Shown piece by piece: positions 17,669 to 28,407 of a DNA stretch of 64,000 nt. The position numbers and the translations under genes were made by a program. The notes beneath the pieces are model-generated. The model was not told the origin of the DNA and made no database searches. It saw only the letters and a list, made by a program, of their open reading frames with translations. Where the stretch lies: contig JACPCR010000080.1 of NCBI GenBank assembly GCA_016179685.1, positions 1-64,000 of the forward strand, given 5' to 3'. This DNA comes from Planctomycetota bacterium. GTDB taxonomy: Bacteria > Planctomycetota > PUPC01 > JACPCR01. Every line of letters starts with the position of its first letter. The stretch's first letter is position 1.

Positions 17669-18946
17669 CTACCCAGGCAAGTCTGCCGCGCCGGGCCTCA
17701 AGACGGACAGGACGGAATCGAGGGGAATCTTGGATTCCTGGCCGGTGTCCATGCGCTTCAAAGTGATCTGTCCCTGGGCGAGCTCATCGCAGCCGAGGAC
17801 GAGGACGAAGGGGGCGGCGGAGCGGTTGGCGGACCGCATTTGCGCCTTGACGCTTCGGCCTTCGTGGTCGAGGTCGACGCGAAGGCCCCCGCGGCGCAAT
17901 TTTCCCGCGAGCTGGAAGAGCGGCTCACGCGTGCCGGGCCCGATGGAGACGAGGAAGGCATGAAGGGCCGGGGACGCGGCGAGGGCCTGCGTCTGGCCGA
18001 GGGCTTCGAGGGCGATCAGGATGCGTTCGAGTCCGAGGGCGAAGCCGGCGCCTCCGAGGGCCGGGCCGCCGTTCTCGGCGATGAGGTTGTCGTACCGGCC
18101 GCCGGCCCCGAGGGCGCTCTGCGCGCCGAGGCCGGGGTGGACGAATTCGAAGACCGGGCCCGTGTAGTAATCGAGGCCGCGGACGAGCCTCGGGTTGATC
18201 TCGTAGGGGATTTCGAGGATGCGGAGGCCTTGAAGAGTGGCCTCGAAGTGACTCCGGCAGTTGCCGCAGAGTGCTTCCTGGAGCGTGGAGGTGCCGGCGG
18301 AAACCGCCTGGCATGCCTCCTGCTTGCAATCCAGAACGCGGAAGATGTTACGGTCCATGCGCCGCTGGCAATCGGCGCACAGGCGTCCGCGCTGCGGGCC
18401 GAGCTGCTCCTGGAGCGTCCTCCGGTAACGGTCGCGGCAATCGCCACATCCGAGGGTGTTGAGAACGGTGCGGTAGCCCGAGAGTCCCAGCTCGTCGAAG
18501 AGATGCCCGGCGAGGGCAATAATCTCGGCGTCGAGGAGAGGGTCGGACGCGCCGAGCGCTTCGACGCCGAGTTGATGGAACTGCCACTTGCGGCCCTTCT
18601 GGGCGCGCTCGTGCCGGAACATGGGGCCGATGTAGTGCCATTTCTGGAAGGGCCGCGTCTTGGGGTAGTTATGCTGGAGGTAGGCCCGGACGGCGGCCGC
18701 GGTCCCCTCGGGCCGGAGGCAGTAGTGGTCCTCTCCGCTGTCGAAGGTGAACATGCCTTTTTCGACGATATCGGAGGTCTCGCCCACGTTATGGACGAAG
18801 ACGCGGAGGTCCTCGAAGAGGGGCAGGCGAATCTCCGAGTAGCCGTACCGGGCGAACAGCTCGCGGGCCTTATCCTCGACGAAGCGCCAGCGGGCGACTT
18901 GTTCAGGAAGGATGTCGTCGATACCCGCGGGAGCGCTCAAGAGCAT
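17669..18946 (-). CDS. hisS: Histidyl-tRNA synthetase
   Basis: A class II aminoacyl-tRNA synthetase that charges tRNA-His, 425 residues from the chosen start. The start at 18946 gives MLLSAPAGIDDILPEQ, the usual N-terminus; an earlier ATG at 19012 would add 22 unrelated residues overlapping the upstream gene. Motif 2 is FRHERAQKGRKWQFHQLGVE, the histidine-specific loop is RGLDYYTGPVFEF with GGRYDNL, and motif 3 is GFALGLERI. The C-terminal anticodon-binding domain covers about 330-425. Four cysteines in an insertion near 170-235 (CGDC, CADC, CKQEAC) could form a zinc site as in some bacterial HisRS. It is 38 bases downstream of the pseudokinase gene and likely cotranscribed with it. Confidence 0.96.
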   Translation of the reverse strand: MLLSAPAGIDDILPEQVARWRFVEDKARELFARYGYSEIRLPLFEDLRVFVHNVGETSDIVEKGMFTFDSGEDHYCLRPEGTAAAVRAYLQHNYPKTRPFQKWHYIGPMFRHERAQKGRKWQFHQLGVEALGASDPLLDAEIIALAGHLFDELGLSGYRTVLNTLGCGDCRDRYRRTLQEQLGPQRGRLCADCQRRMDRNIFRVLDCKQEACQAVSAGTSTLQEALCGNCRSHFEATLQGLRILEIPYEINPRLVRGLDYYTGPVFEFVHPGLGAQSALGAGGRYDNLIAENGGPALGGAGFALGLERILIALEALGQTQALAASPALHAFLVSIGPGTREPLFQLAGKLRRGGLRVDLDHEGRSVKAQMRSANRSAAPFVLVLGCDELAQGQITLKRMDTGQESKIPLDSVLSVLRPGAADLPG

Positions 18947-18984
18947 GGCAGGGCCAACGGCAGCGGGAGAGTACGGAAACCGGA

Positions 18985-21933
18985 CTACTTGAGGGTCTTG
19001 GACTTCATGCACCCGTACCGGAGCATGTTGATCTGGGTGATGCGGTCATTGAGCTTGTCGTTCTTCGGGTCCTTGTCGCGAGCTTCCAGGTAGAGTTTCA
19101 ACGCCCGGTTGAAGTACTGCAGGGCGAGCTCGTTGAACCTGGCGCGGTCCGGCATGCCGGGCAGCGACTTCTTGTAATGGTCCATGCCGAGCTGGTAGGC
19201 CTGCTCGGCATCGTCGAGGTCCTCGGCACGGGGCCCCGACTCCCCGGCGGCCTCCGAGCCGGCCTCTTCCCCGACCGGCTCGTTCATGGCCTTGGCGGTC
19301 TCTTCCTCCTTGGAGGCGATTTCGACCTCGCTTTGCACTTTTTTCTTCCATTCTCCCTCGAGCATCTTGCGGGCCTCGGCGGCGGCGGAGCTGTCGGGAT
19401 ACTTGTCGACGACCGACTGGAGCTTGGCCCGGGCTGAATCCTCCTGGCCGAGCGCCATTTCGTAGATGGCGGCGAGGTAGATATCCTTGGCCTCGGCATG
19501 GCTGACCTGCTCCTGGACGCCGGAGTCGATGCTGCCGCTGTCGAGGAACTGCTGCCGGGCGTCCTGGTAGGCGTTGATCCGGTTTTTTTCCTCGGGGTTG
19601 GCCTGGGAGAGGGCTTTTTCGAGCGCCTTGTCGCCGTCGCGGGAAAGGTCATTCGCATAACAATAGGCTGCGAGGCAGAGGAAGCCTTCCGCACCCAGGG
19701 GGAGTCGGAGGAGGGTCTTGCTGAGCTGTTCGGGCTTGGTCTGGGCGAAGCGGACCTTGGCCTCCACTTCACCGGTCTTGAGGATCAGCCCCTCCTCATC
19801 CATGCCGGAGAGGACGCCGGAGATGCCGGCGAAGCTGAGGGAGAGCTTGAGCTCGCCGCCCTTGGTCTTGACGACCTCGGCGGCGCGCTGGAAAAGCTCG
19901 GCCTGCAGCACCAGCTCCTGGCGGAGGTATTCGGTCTGCTGCTTGAGCTTTTCATTGGGAGCGGAGGCGATGACGCGGTCGTAGGCCTGCGCGGCGAGGT
20001 TGAAGCGGTACTCGCGGGCAAGCTCCTGAACGCGGGTGCGGGTCTGATCGAGAACCTTCTTGTAATCGAGCACGGCCTGCAAGTCCTTCTTCGAGCCCGC
20101 GTCGCCGGTCCGCTTCTCCAGAAGCTGGTTGATGCGGGTGATGCGCTCCCGGGCCTTCTCCTGCCAGCGAGCGACCTTGTAGCGCTCGGCCAGCTCCTCG
20201 AGGGCCTCCTTGGCTTCGTTGAGCTGGTTGGCCTCGACCTGTTTCTGGATGGCCTGGGTCTCGCCGTCGAATCGCTGATCGATGACCACCACGGCGTCTC
20301 GGATGAGGCCGCGGGCATATTCCTTCTGGCGGTCGGTCTCCGCGTGATGGTCGTGCAGGGAGGCGAGGGCTGAAAGGGCTTCCAGGTATTTCCCCTCGTC
20401 AAGGGAGAGGGCGCATTCGCCCCGTGCGAGCACGATGTACCGGCGCACGTGCTGGGGGACGCGCAGGGGCTGATTGGGGGAGGCCCCGGCAGATTCCTCG
20501 GTGCAGAGGCGGACCAGCTCGCTCACGCGCTGGACCGCGTTCTCCAGGGGCTTCAACTCGAGATCGGCCCGGCGGACCTCGGTAATGCCGCCCGGCGAGC
20601 CCTTGGAGGCCTCCGGAGCGGCGGTCGCCGTCGTTCCGCTCGCCTTGGAACTGGCCTTCGATCCGCTTGGAGGCGGCGTGCCGGTCGAGCCCGTTCCGCG
20701 CGGTTCGGCCGTGGTCGTCGTGGGAGGCTTGGGACCGGACGGCTCCTTCCTGCCGCTGAGCTGGGGATAAGCGATGAGCATGGCCCCGGCGAGGGCGCTG
20801 AGCGAGACCAACGTGAGGACGATTTGGAAAACAGGCCACTTGGCGGGCCGTGGAGACGGAGCGGCGGCGGCCCGGGGCCGGACCACCTCAGCCGGGACCG
20901 CGGCCTCGGTTTTTTCCACCTCGGCGGCATCGTCCTCCTTCTTCTTGCGGACGGCCTCGACGACATCTTCAGCCGGCCGGAGGCGCGAAGGCGGCGCAGC
21001 GACGGCCTTGACGCCTTTCGAAGGCGTCGCGCTGCGCTCGGCTTCCTCCTTCTCGGCCGATCGGCCGCCCCGGCTCGGCGGCCGGGCGGGTCCCTTGGGG
21101 CCCTTCTTCGCGTCGCCGCGGCCCGAAAGACGATCGAGAAGACTCCCCAGAGGCTCGTACATCTCACCGTAGGCCCCATAGCGGCCGTCCGGATCGAACG
21201 CGGTCATCCGTGCCAGGACCTCGTCCATCTCCTCCGGGACGCCCTCGACGACATGGCTGGGCGGGGTGACCCGGATGTCATGGTCCGTAAGCTTCCAGAG
21301 GCCTCTCTCGGGCTCGAAGCAATCGCTGCCGGTGAGCATCTGGTAATAGATGGCCCCGAGGGCGTAGATGTCGGCCCGGAAATCCCCGGGCCGCTCGGTC
21401 TCGATCACCTCCGGGGAAGTGAACGGAGTCGGGTGTCGAGCGGAGTGCTTGGCGACAACGCCAAGGAGCAGCCCGAATCCGGAGAGCTTGAAGAAGGAGG
21501 AGCCTTCCTCCATGAAAAGGACCTTGGAAGGCTTGAGGTTGCCGTGGAGGGCGCTCTTCTTCTGGCCGAATTCGAGGGCCTTGGCGATGACCATGGTCAG
21601 CTTCGTCGCTTCCATCGGCGGGAGCACCCCTTTCCGGATACGCTCCTCGAGCGATCCCCCGGAGAGGTATTCCATGGTGTAATAGATGAGGTCCTCTCCT
21701 TCCTGATCGACGTTGTAGATGCTGATGATGTTGGGGTGAGAGAGGCTGGCGGCCGAGCGCGCCTTTTCGAGGAACTCCTTGACCACGACGGCGTGGGCGA
21801 GGAGCTTGGCGCTCATGATTTTGATGGCGACCTCGCGCTGGAGGGATTCCTGGATGCCCTTGAAGACGGGGCCGGTGCGGCCCTGGCCGAGCTCTTCGAT
21901 CACCGTGTGGTTGCGGATTTTGGGAAGGTCCAT
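18985..21933 (-). CDS. Membrane-anchored protein pseudokinase with helical repeat tail
   Basis: A 982-residue protein. Residues 8-265 have the Ser/Thr kinase fold: glycine loop LGQGRTGPVF, VAIK lysine K38, SPE at 173-175 and DIYALGAIYYQMLTG. The catalytic loop reads H130-G-N132-LKPSK instead of HRDxKPxN, and DFG is replaced by SGFG (151-154), so both the catalytic Asp and the magnesium-binding Asp are missing. A proline/charged linker (275-365) leads to one membrane segment at about 368-390, then a Ser/Thr-rich linker and a large outer region of coiled helices and TPR-like repeats (470-980). The start at 21933 (MDLPKIRNHTVIEELG) excludes a GC-rich 44-residue upstream extension. Probably a scaffold or sensor, not an enzyme. 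Confidence 0.85.
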   Translation of the reverse strand: MDLPKIRNHTVIEELGQGRTGPVFKGIQESLQREVAIKIMSAKLLAHAVVVKEFLEKARSAASLSHPNIISIYNVDQEGEDLIYYTMEYLSGGSLEERIRKGVLPPMEATKLTMVIAKALEFGQKKSALHGNLKPSKVLFMEEGSSFFKLSGFGLLLGVVAKHSARHPTPFTSPEVIETERPGDFRADIYALGAIYYQMLTGSDCFEPERGLWKLTDHDIRVTPPSHVVEGVPEEMDEVLARMTAFDPDGRYGAYGEMYEPLGSLLDRLSGRGDAKKGPKGPARPPSRGGRSAEKEEAERSATPSKGVKAVAAPPSRLRPAEDVVEAVRKKKEDDAAEVEKTEAAVPAEVVRPRAAAAPSPRPAKWPVFQIVLTLVSLSALAGAMLIAYPQLSGRKEPSGPKPPTTTTAEPRGTGSTGTPPPSGSKASSKASGTTATAAPEASKGSPGGITEVRRADLELKPLENAVQRVSELVRLCTEESAGASPNQPLRVPQHVRRYIVLARGECALSLDEGKYLEALSALASLHDHHAETDRQKEYARGLIRDAVVVIDQRFDGETQAIQKQVEANQLNEAKEALEELAERYKVARWQEKARERITRINQLLEKRTGDAGSKKDLQAVLDYKKVLDQTRTRVQELAREYRFNLAAQAYDRVIASAPNEKLKQQTEYLRQELVLQAELFQRAAEVVKTKGGELKLSLSFAGISGVLSGMDEEGLILKTGEVEAKVRFAQTKPEQLSKTLLRLPLGAEGFLCLAAYCYANDLSRDGDKALEKALSQANPEEKNRINAYQDARQQFLDSGSIDSGVQEQVSHAEAKDIYLAAIYEMALGQEDSARAKLQSVVDKYPDSSAAAEARKMLEGEWKKKVQSEVEIASKEEETAKAMNEPVGEEAGSEAAGESGPRAEDLDDAEQAYQLGMDHYKKSLPGMPDRARFNELALQYFNRALKLYLEARDKDPKNDKLNDRITQINMLRYGCMKSKTLK

Positions 21934-22123
21934 CACGAGCCCCGCAGGCAGCACAAAGAGGAACAGGGGAGCAAACGAATCCGGGGGCGACTGGCGGCCT
22001 CCTTGGCGGCAGGGGACTCTTCCATGGCGGGGCGGCCTGGGATGGGGCCCTCCCCGCCGCGCCATGCCGTCGTCAAGCCTTACAGGTCGGGTTGCGGCAT
22101 ACTAACAGAAGGGTTAAGTTCCT

Positions 22124-23071
22124 TCAAGAGAAAAACCTGGGAAAGAGCCCGGCCGCGACGGCTTCCATGCTTTCGCCCTCAGCGAGGTCGATCCACTCGA
22201 CGTTCTGGAAATGGCGAAACCAGGTGATCTGGCGCTTCGCAAACTGCCGGGAGCCCTGCTGGATCAATTGCGTGGCCCTGGCCAGATCATGCTCACCCCG
22301 GAGATAGGCCACGGTCTCCCGGTAACCGAGCGCCTGGAGCGGGCCGCGCCCCCAGCCGCCGGAGACCTCGAGGAGGCGGCGAGTCTCCTCGACCAGTCCC
22401 CGGGCGAGCATCCGGTCCACTCGATCATTGATGCGCCGATACAGCTCGGCCCTCGGCCGGCGCAGCCCGAAGAGGCGAAAACGGTAGCCCGGACGAGGTC
22501 GGCCCGCCTGCTGCTGCCAGGCGCTGATGGGCGTGCGCGTCAGTTCGTGCACCTCGAGGGCCCGCACGATGCGGCGGAGGTCATTCGGGTGTATCCGCCG
22601 TGCGGCCTCAGGATCGATCTCGTTGAGCCGCTGGTGGAGCGCCTGAACACCGAGATTCTGGCTCTCCCGAAGCAGCCGCTCACGGACCTCCGTGCTGCGT
22701 GCGGGCCCCTCGAAGATGCCCTCGATGAAGCCTTTGAGATAAAGAGCCGATCCGCCGGTGACCAGAATGCCCCGACCACGCTGCCCGATGGCACGGGCCG
22801 CCTGGTCGGCGAGCCGGACGAACTCGGCGACGCAGTAGGTTTCGGTGATATCGCAGATGTCGATCAGGTGATGAGATACCTGCCGCCGCTGCTCGAAGGA
22901 AGGCTTCGCCGTGCCGATGTCCATCCCCCGATAGACCTGCATGGAGTCCGCGGAAATGATTTCTGCCCCGGCGTGCCGGGCAATCTCGAAGGCGAGATCG
23001 GACTTCCCGGACGCGGTGGGCCCGAGCAGAAGAGTGACGGGGAGGGGCGCAGGCGAGGAGACGACGGCCAT
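22124..23071 (-). CDS. miaA: tRNA dimethylallyltransferase
   Basis: A 315-residue enzyme that transfers a dimethylallyl group to A37 of tRNAs reading UNN codons. The P-loop is LLLGPTASGKSDLAFEIA; DSMQVYRGMDIGTAKP and GSALYLKGFIEG are family motifs, and RQFAKRQITWFRHFQ is the conserved C-terminal tRNA-binding stretch. The start at 23071 (MAVVSSPAP) is preferred over 23134, which would include the promoter region of the divergent gene. The gene stands alone on the minus strand upstream of the pseudokinase gene, 190 bases away. Confidence 0.96.
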   Translation of the reverse strand: MAVVSSPAPLPVTLLLGPTASGKSDLAFEIARHAGAEIISADSMQVYRGMDIGTAKPSFEQRRQVSHHLIDICDITETYCVAEFVRLADQAARAIGQRGRGILVTGGSALYLKGFIEGIFEGPARSTEVRERLLRESQNLGVQALHQRLNEIDPEAARRIHPNDLRRIVRALEVHELTRTPISAWQQQAGRPRPGYRFRLFGLRRPRAELYRRINDRVDRMLARGLVEETRRLLEVSGGWGRGPLQALGYRETVAYLRGEHDLARATQLIQQGSRQFAKRQITWFRHFQNVEWIDLAEGESMEAVAAGLFPRFFS

Positions 23072-23100
23072 TGACGTTGCCCATGAACACCTTTTATAAT
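23071..23100 (+). promoter_or_regulatory. Strong sigma70-type promoter of the small gene at 23164
   Basis: TTGACG (23071-23076) and a consensus TATAAT (23095-23100) are separated by 18 bases. The predicted transcript start near 23107 lies after the alternative start codons at 23071 and 23083, which supports translation from 23164. The -35 box overlaps the miaA start codon on the other strand. Confidence 0.65.
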
Positions 23101-23163
23101 AAGTCATTTGTGCAGGAGAATGGATTTCCTGCAACAGGAACTAGCTTCGCCTGGAAACACCGG

Positions 23164-23472
23164 ATGGTCAAGATTCAGGGGTCTTCGGAATACGACAAGT
23201 TGGACGGGATCGTGCAGGAAGCCTGCAGCAAGCATGGGTTCAAGCTGCAAGTGACCGGTTGGGCCCGCAAGACTTATGACATTTTTTTCGAGGAGAAGAA
23301 GACCAAGAAGCTCGAGCATGTGGCCCGGGTCGAAAGTTTCGCGACCACGAGCGGAGAGATTCGCGTGTTTGATGATCGGGCGCTGCCCTTCGCCCAGGAC
23401 CTGGGGCAGGCGCTGGAGAGCGCTTTCAAGCTGACAGAAGCCGTGGTGATCCGGGAAAAACGGCCGGAGTAA
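23164..23472 (+). CDS. Small cytoplasmic protein of unknown function
   Basis: A 102-residue protein that I do not recognise. The start MVKIQGSSEYDKLDG at 23164 is chosen because the promoter at 23071-23100 places the transcript start after the earlier candidate starts; GGAAA lies nearby as a weak ribosome site. The sequence has no signal peptide or membrane segment and looks like a compact alpha/beta fold (KLQVTGWARKTYDIFFEE, HVARVESFATTSGEIRVF). The stop codon is the first base pair group of a perfect 21-bp palindrome at 23471-23516. Divergent from miaA. Confidence 0.65.
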   Translation: MVKIQGSSEYDKLDGIVQEACSKHGFKLQVTGWARKTYDIFFEEKKTKKLEHVARVESFATTSGEIRVFDDRALPFAQDLGQALESAFKLTEAVVIREKRPE

Positions 23473-23516
23473 TGTTTCGGTTCGGAAGTGCTCCCGCACT
23501 TCCGAACCGAAACATT
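23471..23516. repeat. Perfect 21-bp AGTGC-type palindrome after the small gene
   Basis: Bases 23471-23491 are the exact reverse complement of 23496-23516, with loop TCCC; the centre reads AAGTGCTCCCGCACTT. It begins within the stop codon of the preceding gene. No T-run follows on either strand, so it is either a dispersed repeat or an atypical 3' stabilising hairpin. Confidence 0.85.
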
Positions 23517-23525
23517 CGAGTCTTA

Positions 23526-23653
23526 GGGTGTCACTTCTCCGCCAGGTGCCCGCGAAGCGGGCGCGGAGAAGTTCAAAGGTGTCGGGCGTCAGTTGATTCC
23601 TGAACCCTGACACCGTTTCCAGCCCTGTTCGGTTTCGGGCTTCGCCCGTCTTA
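23526..23653. repeat. Composite intergenic repeat, copy A
   Basis: This block consists of a palindrome built on CTTCTCCGCC ... GGCGCGGAGAAG (with CCCGCGAAGCGGG inside), then GTCAGTTGATTCCTGAACCC and TGACACC, then CGGGCTTCGCCCG. It is colinear with the reverse complement of 54955-55126, which has about 36 extra bases. Its end supplies the TAA of the PilZ gene. Confidence 0.8.
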
Positions 23654-24070
23654 AGTGAAATCGCCGGTCGGCTCCGGGCCTGAGGGCTTGGAATTGGCGC
23701 TGTGCTTCTGGACGTAAAGGTCGATTTTCTTGCGAGCCTCTTCGCTAATCCGGTCGAAGAAAATCGCAAAGGCGTAAACAGTCCTGCCGTCCATCTGACG
23801 CTTGCCCTCGGAACGGACGACGACGCCCTCGCATTCGACGTCCTCCTTGCGGTCCGATCCGGGCTCTTGCAGCTCGAGGGTGACGTGCAGCCGTGTGAAC
23901 TCCGGGATAGGCCGGCTGCAGACGCAGTAGGCCCCGCAGTGGCTGATGTTCCGCGTCTGGCAGAAGTCGTTGATCGTGACGCCGGACTGGTCCGACGGAA
24001 CGCGGAGATTGCGCACCCGGAATCGGGTCTCGACGCGGGCTGCTCGTCTTCGTTCAGGAGTCTGGCTCAT
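23651..24070 (-). CDS. PilZ-domain protein
   Basis: A 139-residue single-domain protein. PilZ domains bind cyclic di-GMP through an RxxxR motif and a downstream (D/N)xSxxG motif; here RRRAARVETRFRV near the N-terminus and NISHCGAY fit both. The start at 24070 (MSQTPERRRAARVE) is the natural one; an upstream ATG at 24208 would add 46 unlikely residues. It has no partner domain, so it would act as a cyclic di-GMP adaptor for motility, secretion or polysaccharide systems. The stop codon lies inside composite repeat copy A. Convergent with the gene at 23164-23472. Confidence 0.85.
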   Translation of the reverse strand: MSQTPERRRAARVETRFRVRNLRVPSDQSGVTINDFCQTRNISHCGAYCVCSRPIPEFTRLHVTLELQEPGSDRKEDVECEGVVVRSEGKRQMDGRTVYAFAIFFDRISEEARKKIDLYVQKHSANSKPSGPEPTGDFT

Positions 24071-24360
24071 GGTTGGATAGGCCCCGCGGATTCTCCAGGA
24101 CGGATCCCGTTTCCCACACTTGTCCTCCCTCCGGGAAGACCAGTGTGGAGGGAGAGGAATCCACGGATAAGAGGATACCGCCCCGGACAGGGAAAGCAAG
24201 AGACGCAATAAAACGGTGTAAGAAAAACAGGTCGAGAGCCGACCACAAGCTAAGATAGAGAAGTTCGCTCGTATTCACCCGCCTCCGCTGAATACGAGAA
24301 GTACATCATTCAGGAATTGTGCGAAACGATTTCTGACCGGATTGACTTAGGAGAGCCGGA

Positions 24361-26373
<2,013 letters not shown>

Positions 26374-26453
26374 CGCAGCAGACGTGTCTTGCAGTACCCT
26401 CTCGTCCTCGTGGTCCGTGTGCCTGCTCGTGCCTCGAGGATGCGCGTGGCGTC

Positions 26454-26494
26454 AGCCCGGATTTCTCATCCCGCCGGGATGGGAAATCCGGGCT
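26454..26494. repeat. Palindrome with ATTTCTCA core
   Basis: AGCCCGGATTTCTCATCCC (26454-26472) pairs with 26476-26494 over 19 bases with one mismatch and a three-base loop. It lies between the synthetase and DUF547 genes and shares its core with palindromes at 5997-6041 and 35494-35524. No T-run. Confidence 0.7.
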
Positions 26495-26581
26495 CAGGAC
26501 GGGAGAAAGACGAGTATCCGTTACGCGTCCGTTCGAGGCCGCCCTTGGGCGGACTCGCTGCCATCGTTAGGAGGCCCAATG

Positions 26582-27364
26582 ATGAGCGTGTGGAACGCAA
26601 CTCTGTCGGCGGCCATGCTGCTGGCGCTCGCTGGCGAGGTCCCGGGAGAGGACTTCGATCACCAGCACCGGGCCTGGGGCCAGGTGCTCCGGGCGCACGT
26701 TCAGGACGGGCTGGCGGACTATGCCGGCCTCAAGGCGGCCCGGGACGGCCTGGATGCCTACCTCGATCTCCTCGCGTCGGTTTCGGAGGCTCGGTTCGCC
26801 CGATGGCGTTCCGAGGAGCAGCAGGCCTTCCTCATCAATCTCTACAACGCCGCGACGGTCCATCTCATCATCGACCACTACCCGGTGGGCAGCATCAAGG
26901 AGATCGGAAGTCTGCTGAAGGGGCCGTGGAGTCAGCCGGTGGTGCGATTGTTCAGCGAGAAGGTGACACTGGACCATGTGGAGCACGAGAGATTGCGGAA
27001 AACGTATGACGAGCCCCGCATCCATTTCGCCCTGGTCTGTGCGGCCAAGGGCTGCCCGCCCCTGCGGTCCGAGCCTTACGTGCCGGACCGGCTGGACGAG
27101 CAGCTCGAGGACCAGGGCCGGAAATTCCTGGGGACCCCGGGGAGGAATTTCGTCGATGGGAAGAACCGGACGCTGCACCTCTCGCCGATTTTCAAGTGGT
27201 ATGCCACGGACTTCGAGAAGAAGGCGGGAAGCGTCATGGCCTATGTTCGGCCGTTTTTCTCGAAGGAGGTCTCGGAAAAGCTGGGCCGGGGTGATTTCGA
27301 CATCGCCTACACGAATTACGACTGGTCGCTCAACGATTCGAAATCGGCCGATAGCCCGCGTTAA
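26582..27364 (+). CDS. DUF547 protein, exported
   Basis: A 260-residue protein of the DUF547 family, whose biochemical role is not established. AGGAGG at 26569-26574 is seven bases before this ATG; the ATG at 26579 is too close. The first 22 residues (SVWNATLSAAMLLALAGEV) form a signal peptide. Family hallmarks are FLINLYNAATVHLIIDHYP, HVEHERLRKTYDEPRIHFAL, CAAKGCPPLR with a conserved Cys pair, and LSPIFKWYATDFE. It precedes TVP38-like and mercuric-reductase-like genes; this trio recurs in many genomes, which suggests a shared membrane or redox function, though unknown. Confidence 0.85.
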   Translation: MSVWNATLSAAMLLALAGEVPGEDFDHQHRAWGQVLRAHVQDGLADYAGLKAARDGLDAYLDLLASVSEARFARWRSEEQQAFLINLYNAATVHLIIDHYPVGSIKEIGSLLKGPWSQPVVRLFSEKVTLDHVEHERLRKTYDEPRIHFALVCAAKGCPPLRSEPYVPDRLDEQLEDQGRKFLGTPGRNFVDGKNRTLHLSPIFKWYATDFEKKAGSVMAYVRPFFSKEVSEKLGRGDFDIAYTNYDWSLNDSKSADSPR

Positions 27365-27428
27365 GTGTAGACGTTAAGCACCTGTGACGGACTGATGAAC
27401 CGATGCCCTGAGGGCTTCGGAATCGAAC

Positions 27429-28199
27429 ATGAACATTCCAGGCGAATCCAACGGCCAGAAGAACCCTCAGAATGCCCTGCCCCCGTGGCGCAAGGCGGCC
27501 GCGATCGCCGTGGTCGTGGCGATGCTCATCGGCCTGGGAAAATATTTCGACGCGCCCAAGAAGCTCGAAGAGGTCGTGCAGTGGATCGACGGACTCGGCT
27601 ACCTGGGGCCGCTGGTCTTCGTCCTCCTCTACATCACCAGTTGCATCCTGCTCCTGCCCGGATCGGTGCTGACCCTCGGGGCCGGGCTGGTCTTCGGGCT
27701 CGTCAAGGGATTCCTCTGCGTCTCCATCGGCTCGACCATCGGGGCGACCCTGTGTTTCCTCATCGGCCGATACCTGGCTCGGGACTGGGTGGCCCGGAAG
27801 ATCGAACGGAACGAGAAATTCAAGGCGGTCGATCAGGCGATCGCCCAGGAGGGCTGGAAGATTGTAGGCTTGTTGCGGCTCTCCCCGGTCTTCCCCTTCA
27901 ACGTGCTCAATTACTCCCTCGGGCTGACACGCGTCTCCCTGAGGGATTACGTTCTGGCTTCCTGGATCGGCATGATGCCGGGCACGATGATGTACGTCTA
28001 CTTCGGCACCCTCGGCCGAGGTATCCCCAGGGATAACCCGCTCCTCATCGTCGGCCTGATCGCGACGGTGCTGGCTACGGTGCTCATCACCCGCTCTGCG
28101 CAACGGGCGCTGGCCCGGCGGGTAAGAGGGGACCAGGAGCGTCCAAGATCTAAGACCGCAGGCGATGGAGTGTGGGAGTGTGGGAGCAGTGAGCAGTGA
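27429..28199 (+). CDS. TVP38/TMEM64 (DedA-superfamily) membrane protein
   Basis: A 256-residue polytopic membrane protein of the SNARE-associated/VTT group, related to DedA transporters implicated in lipid scrambling. Membrane segments lie at about 23-41, 60-80, 82-112, 150-165, 180-200 and 208-230. The signature is the paired glycine stretch with LLLPGSVLTLGAGLVFG and the R-x-S-P-V-x-P-F-N core (LRLSPVFPFNVLNYSLGL). The last 25 residues are charged and cytoplasmic. It is 64 bases after the DUF547 gene; the following flavoprotein gene is a common neighbour of this family. Confidence 0.88.
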   Translation: MNIPGESNGQKNPQNALPPWRKAAAIAVVVAMLIGLGKYFDAPKKLEEVVQWIDGLGYLGPLVFVLLYITSCILLLPGSVLTLGAGLVFGLVKGFLCVSIGSTIGATLCFLIGRYLARDWVARKIERNEKFKAVDQAIAQEGWKIVGLLRLSPVFPFNVLNYSLGLTRVSLRDYVLASWIGMMPGTMMYVYFGTLGRGIPRDNPLLIVGLIATVLATVLITRSAQRALARRVRGDQERPRSKTAGDGVWECGSSEQ

Positions 28200-28204
28200 A
28201 CAGT

Positions 28205-28375
28205 CAGCAGCCATCAGTGATCGGGGCCTTCAGCCTCCCTCCCGGAGGGACCCTCCCCATAGTCCCAACGGGGTCCCTTTGGGGGGGACAAGGGCGGAAA
28301 CGGAATCCCTGCGGGATTCGGAAGCAGTGAGCAGTCCCCAGTGATCGGAGCCTTCAGCCTTCACCTTCGAAAGCA
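28205..28375. repeat. Short direct repeats between TVP38-like and flavoprotein genes
   Basis: AGTGATCGGGGCCTTCAGCC and AGTGATCGGAGCCTTCAGCC occur about 125 bases apart, with a TCCCAACGGGGTCCCTTTGG tract between them that resembles the reverse complement of 48275-48300. Confidence 0.5.
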
Positions 28376-28407
28376 GTGAACAGAGAAAGGCCATGGGAGG
28401 AACACTG

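Noticed and set aside
20449-22227. 592-codon plus-strand frame opposite the pseudokinase gene
   Set aside because: Gly/Arg/Leu-rich antisense shadow, no ribosome site and no domain.
23120-23257. Overlapping leader frame starting at ATG 23120
   Set aside because: AGGAG is too close to this ATG, the frame overlaps the real gene out of phase and has no family features.
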